From Oceaniglobus ichthyenteri (lineage in GTDB: Bacteria; Pseudomonadota; Alphaproteobacteria; Rhodobacterales; Rhodobacteraceae): a DNA stretch of 64,000 nt. The first letter of the stretch is position 1, and each line of letters opens with the position of its first letter. Where the stretch lies: the NCBI RefSeq assembly GCF_003057885.1, contig NZ_QAGK01000010.1:81086-145085 (forward strand). Direction: 5' to 3'. Positions 63,973 to 64,000 of this stretch are shown here, in pieces. Below the pieces are notes generated by a model, which saw nothing but the letters and a program-made list of their open reading frames with translations, was not told where the DNA came from and searched no databases. The translations under genes were made by a program, and so were the position numbers.

Positions 63973-64000
63973 GGTTTGGCGGTGACCTACTCTCCCACGT
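63973..64000 (-). rRNA. rrf: 5S rRNA, 3' end (gene runs off the window)
   Basis: The complement of the last 28 bases reads ACGTGGGAGAGTAGGTCACC and then GCCAAACC, the conserved 3' end of bacterial 5S rRNA (helix I and helix IV strand). The rest of the rRNA operon lies beyond the window. Confidence 0.92.

Noticed and set aside
63533..63973. A 146-codon plus-strand frame before the 5S gene
   Set aside because: It is antisense to the start of the C45 hydrolase gene and then runs through the rRNA terminator; Arg-rich composition without a domain.
1..64000. CRISPR array, insertion sequence, prophage or toxin-antitoxin pair
   Set aside because: No regularly spaced repeats, transposase motifs, phage structural genes or small paired TA-like genes were seen.

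Overview
The window reads as a chromosomal segment of an alphaproteobacterium, most likely a Rhodobacterales/Roseobacter-type organism. Indications are GC-rich DNA with strong codon bias, a 44-residue aa3-type oxidase subunit IV gene, a split leuC-leuD-leuB region, a DmdC-like acyl-CoA dehydrogenase, and a tRNA-Arg(CCU) gene carrying a group I intron, a known alphaproteobacterial trait. There is no phage, IS element, CRISPR array or integrase; genes are dense and often overlap by 1-4 bases.

Layout. 1-4306: start of a 5-oxoprolinase, a LysR regulator, and a divergent YdiJ-type FAD/Fe-S 2-hydroxyacid dehydrogenase. 4320-11582: a DUF6880-like protein, then a probable quinone/electrophile stress cluster (NmrA-like oxidoreductase, DJ-1/PfpI protein, CurA-like reductase, LysR; divergently a ring-cleaving VOC dioxygenase, DoxX and WrbA). 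11684-20923: RND pump with its periplasmic adaptor, FrnE-like DsbA, cytochrome c, thioredoxin 2, a small unknown, a DksA-like zinc finger protein, an MFS carrier and a DUF1275 protein. 21173-26323: a hybrid histidine kinase with three PAS and two receiver domains, then a GMC dehydrogenase with its Tat-exported small subunit. 26584-30345: a YehZYXW-type ABC transporter. 30407-32968: an arsR-acr3-arsC-arsH operon. 33318-33610: the intron-containing tRNA-Arg(CCU). 33795-36614: LacI regulator, rhodanese, tRNA-Pro(CGG), EamA transporter. 36696-42653: leucine biosynthesis (leuB; leuC-hdeD-leuD) with a membrane protein and a phosphatase-family protein between. 42850-48994: Sua5, DmdC-like dehydrogenase with a metallo-hydrolase, class II amidotransferase, DUF6173 protein, oxidase subunit IV, lipoprotein. 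48991-54161: AzlCD exporter, then fdhD-mobA-mobB-(RNase H-like protein)-moeA. 54158-63704: a long minus-strand unit of C45 hydrolase, enhancer-binding-type regulator, AtuA-family protein, DUF4387 protein and a complete oligopeptide-type ABC importer. The window ends in the 3' end of a 5S rRNA with its terminator.

The two most interesting items are the tRNA-Arg(CCU) group I intron, whose P1-P9 helices and exact splice sites can be read from the sequence, and the 54-63 kb unit. That unit looks like an uncharacterised uptake and degradation pathway for an amide- or peptide-like compound. Its regulator has a degenerate GAFTGA loop (GSFAGA), which leaves open whether it works through sigma-54 at all.
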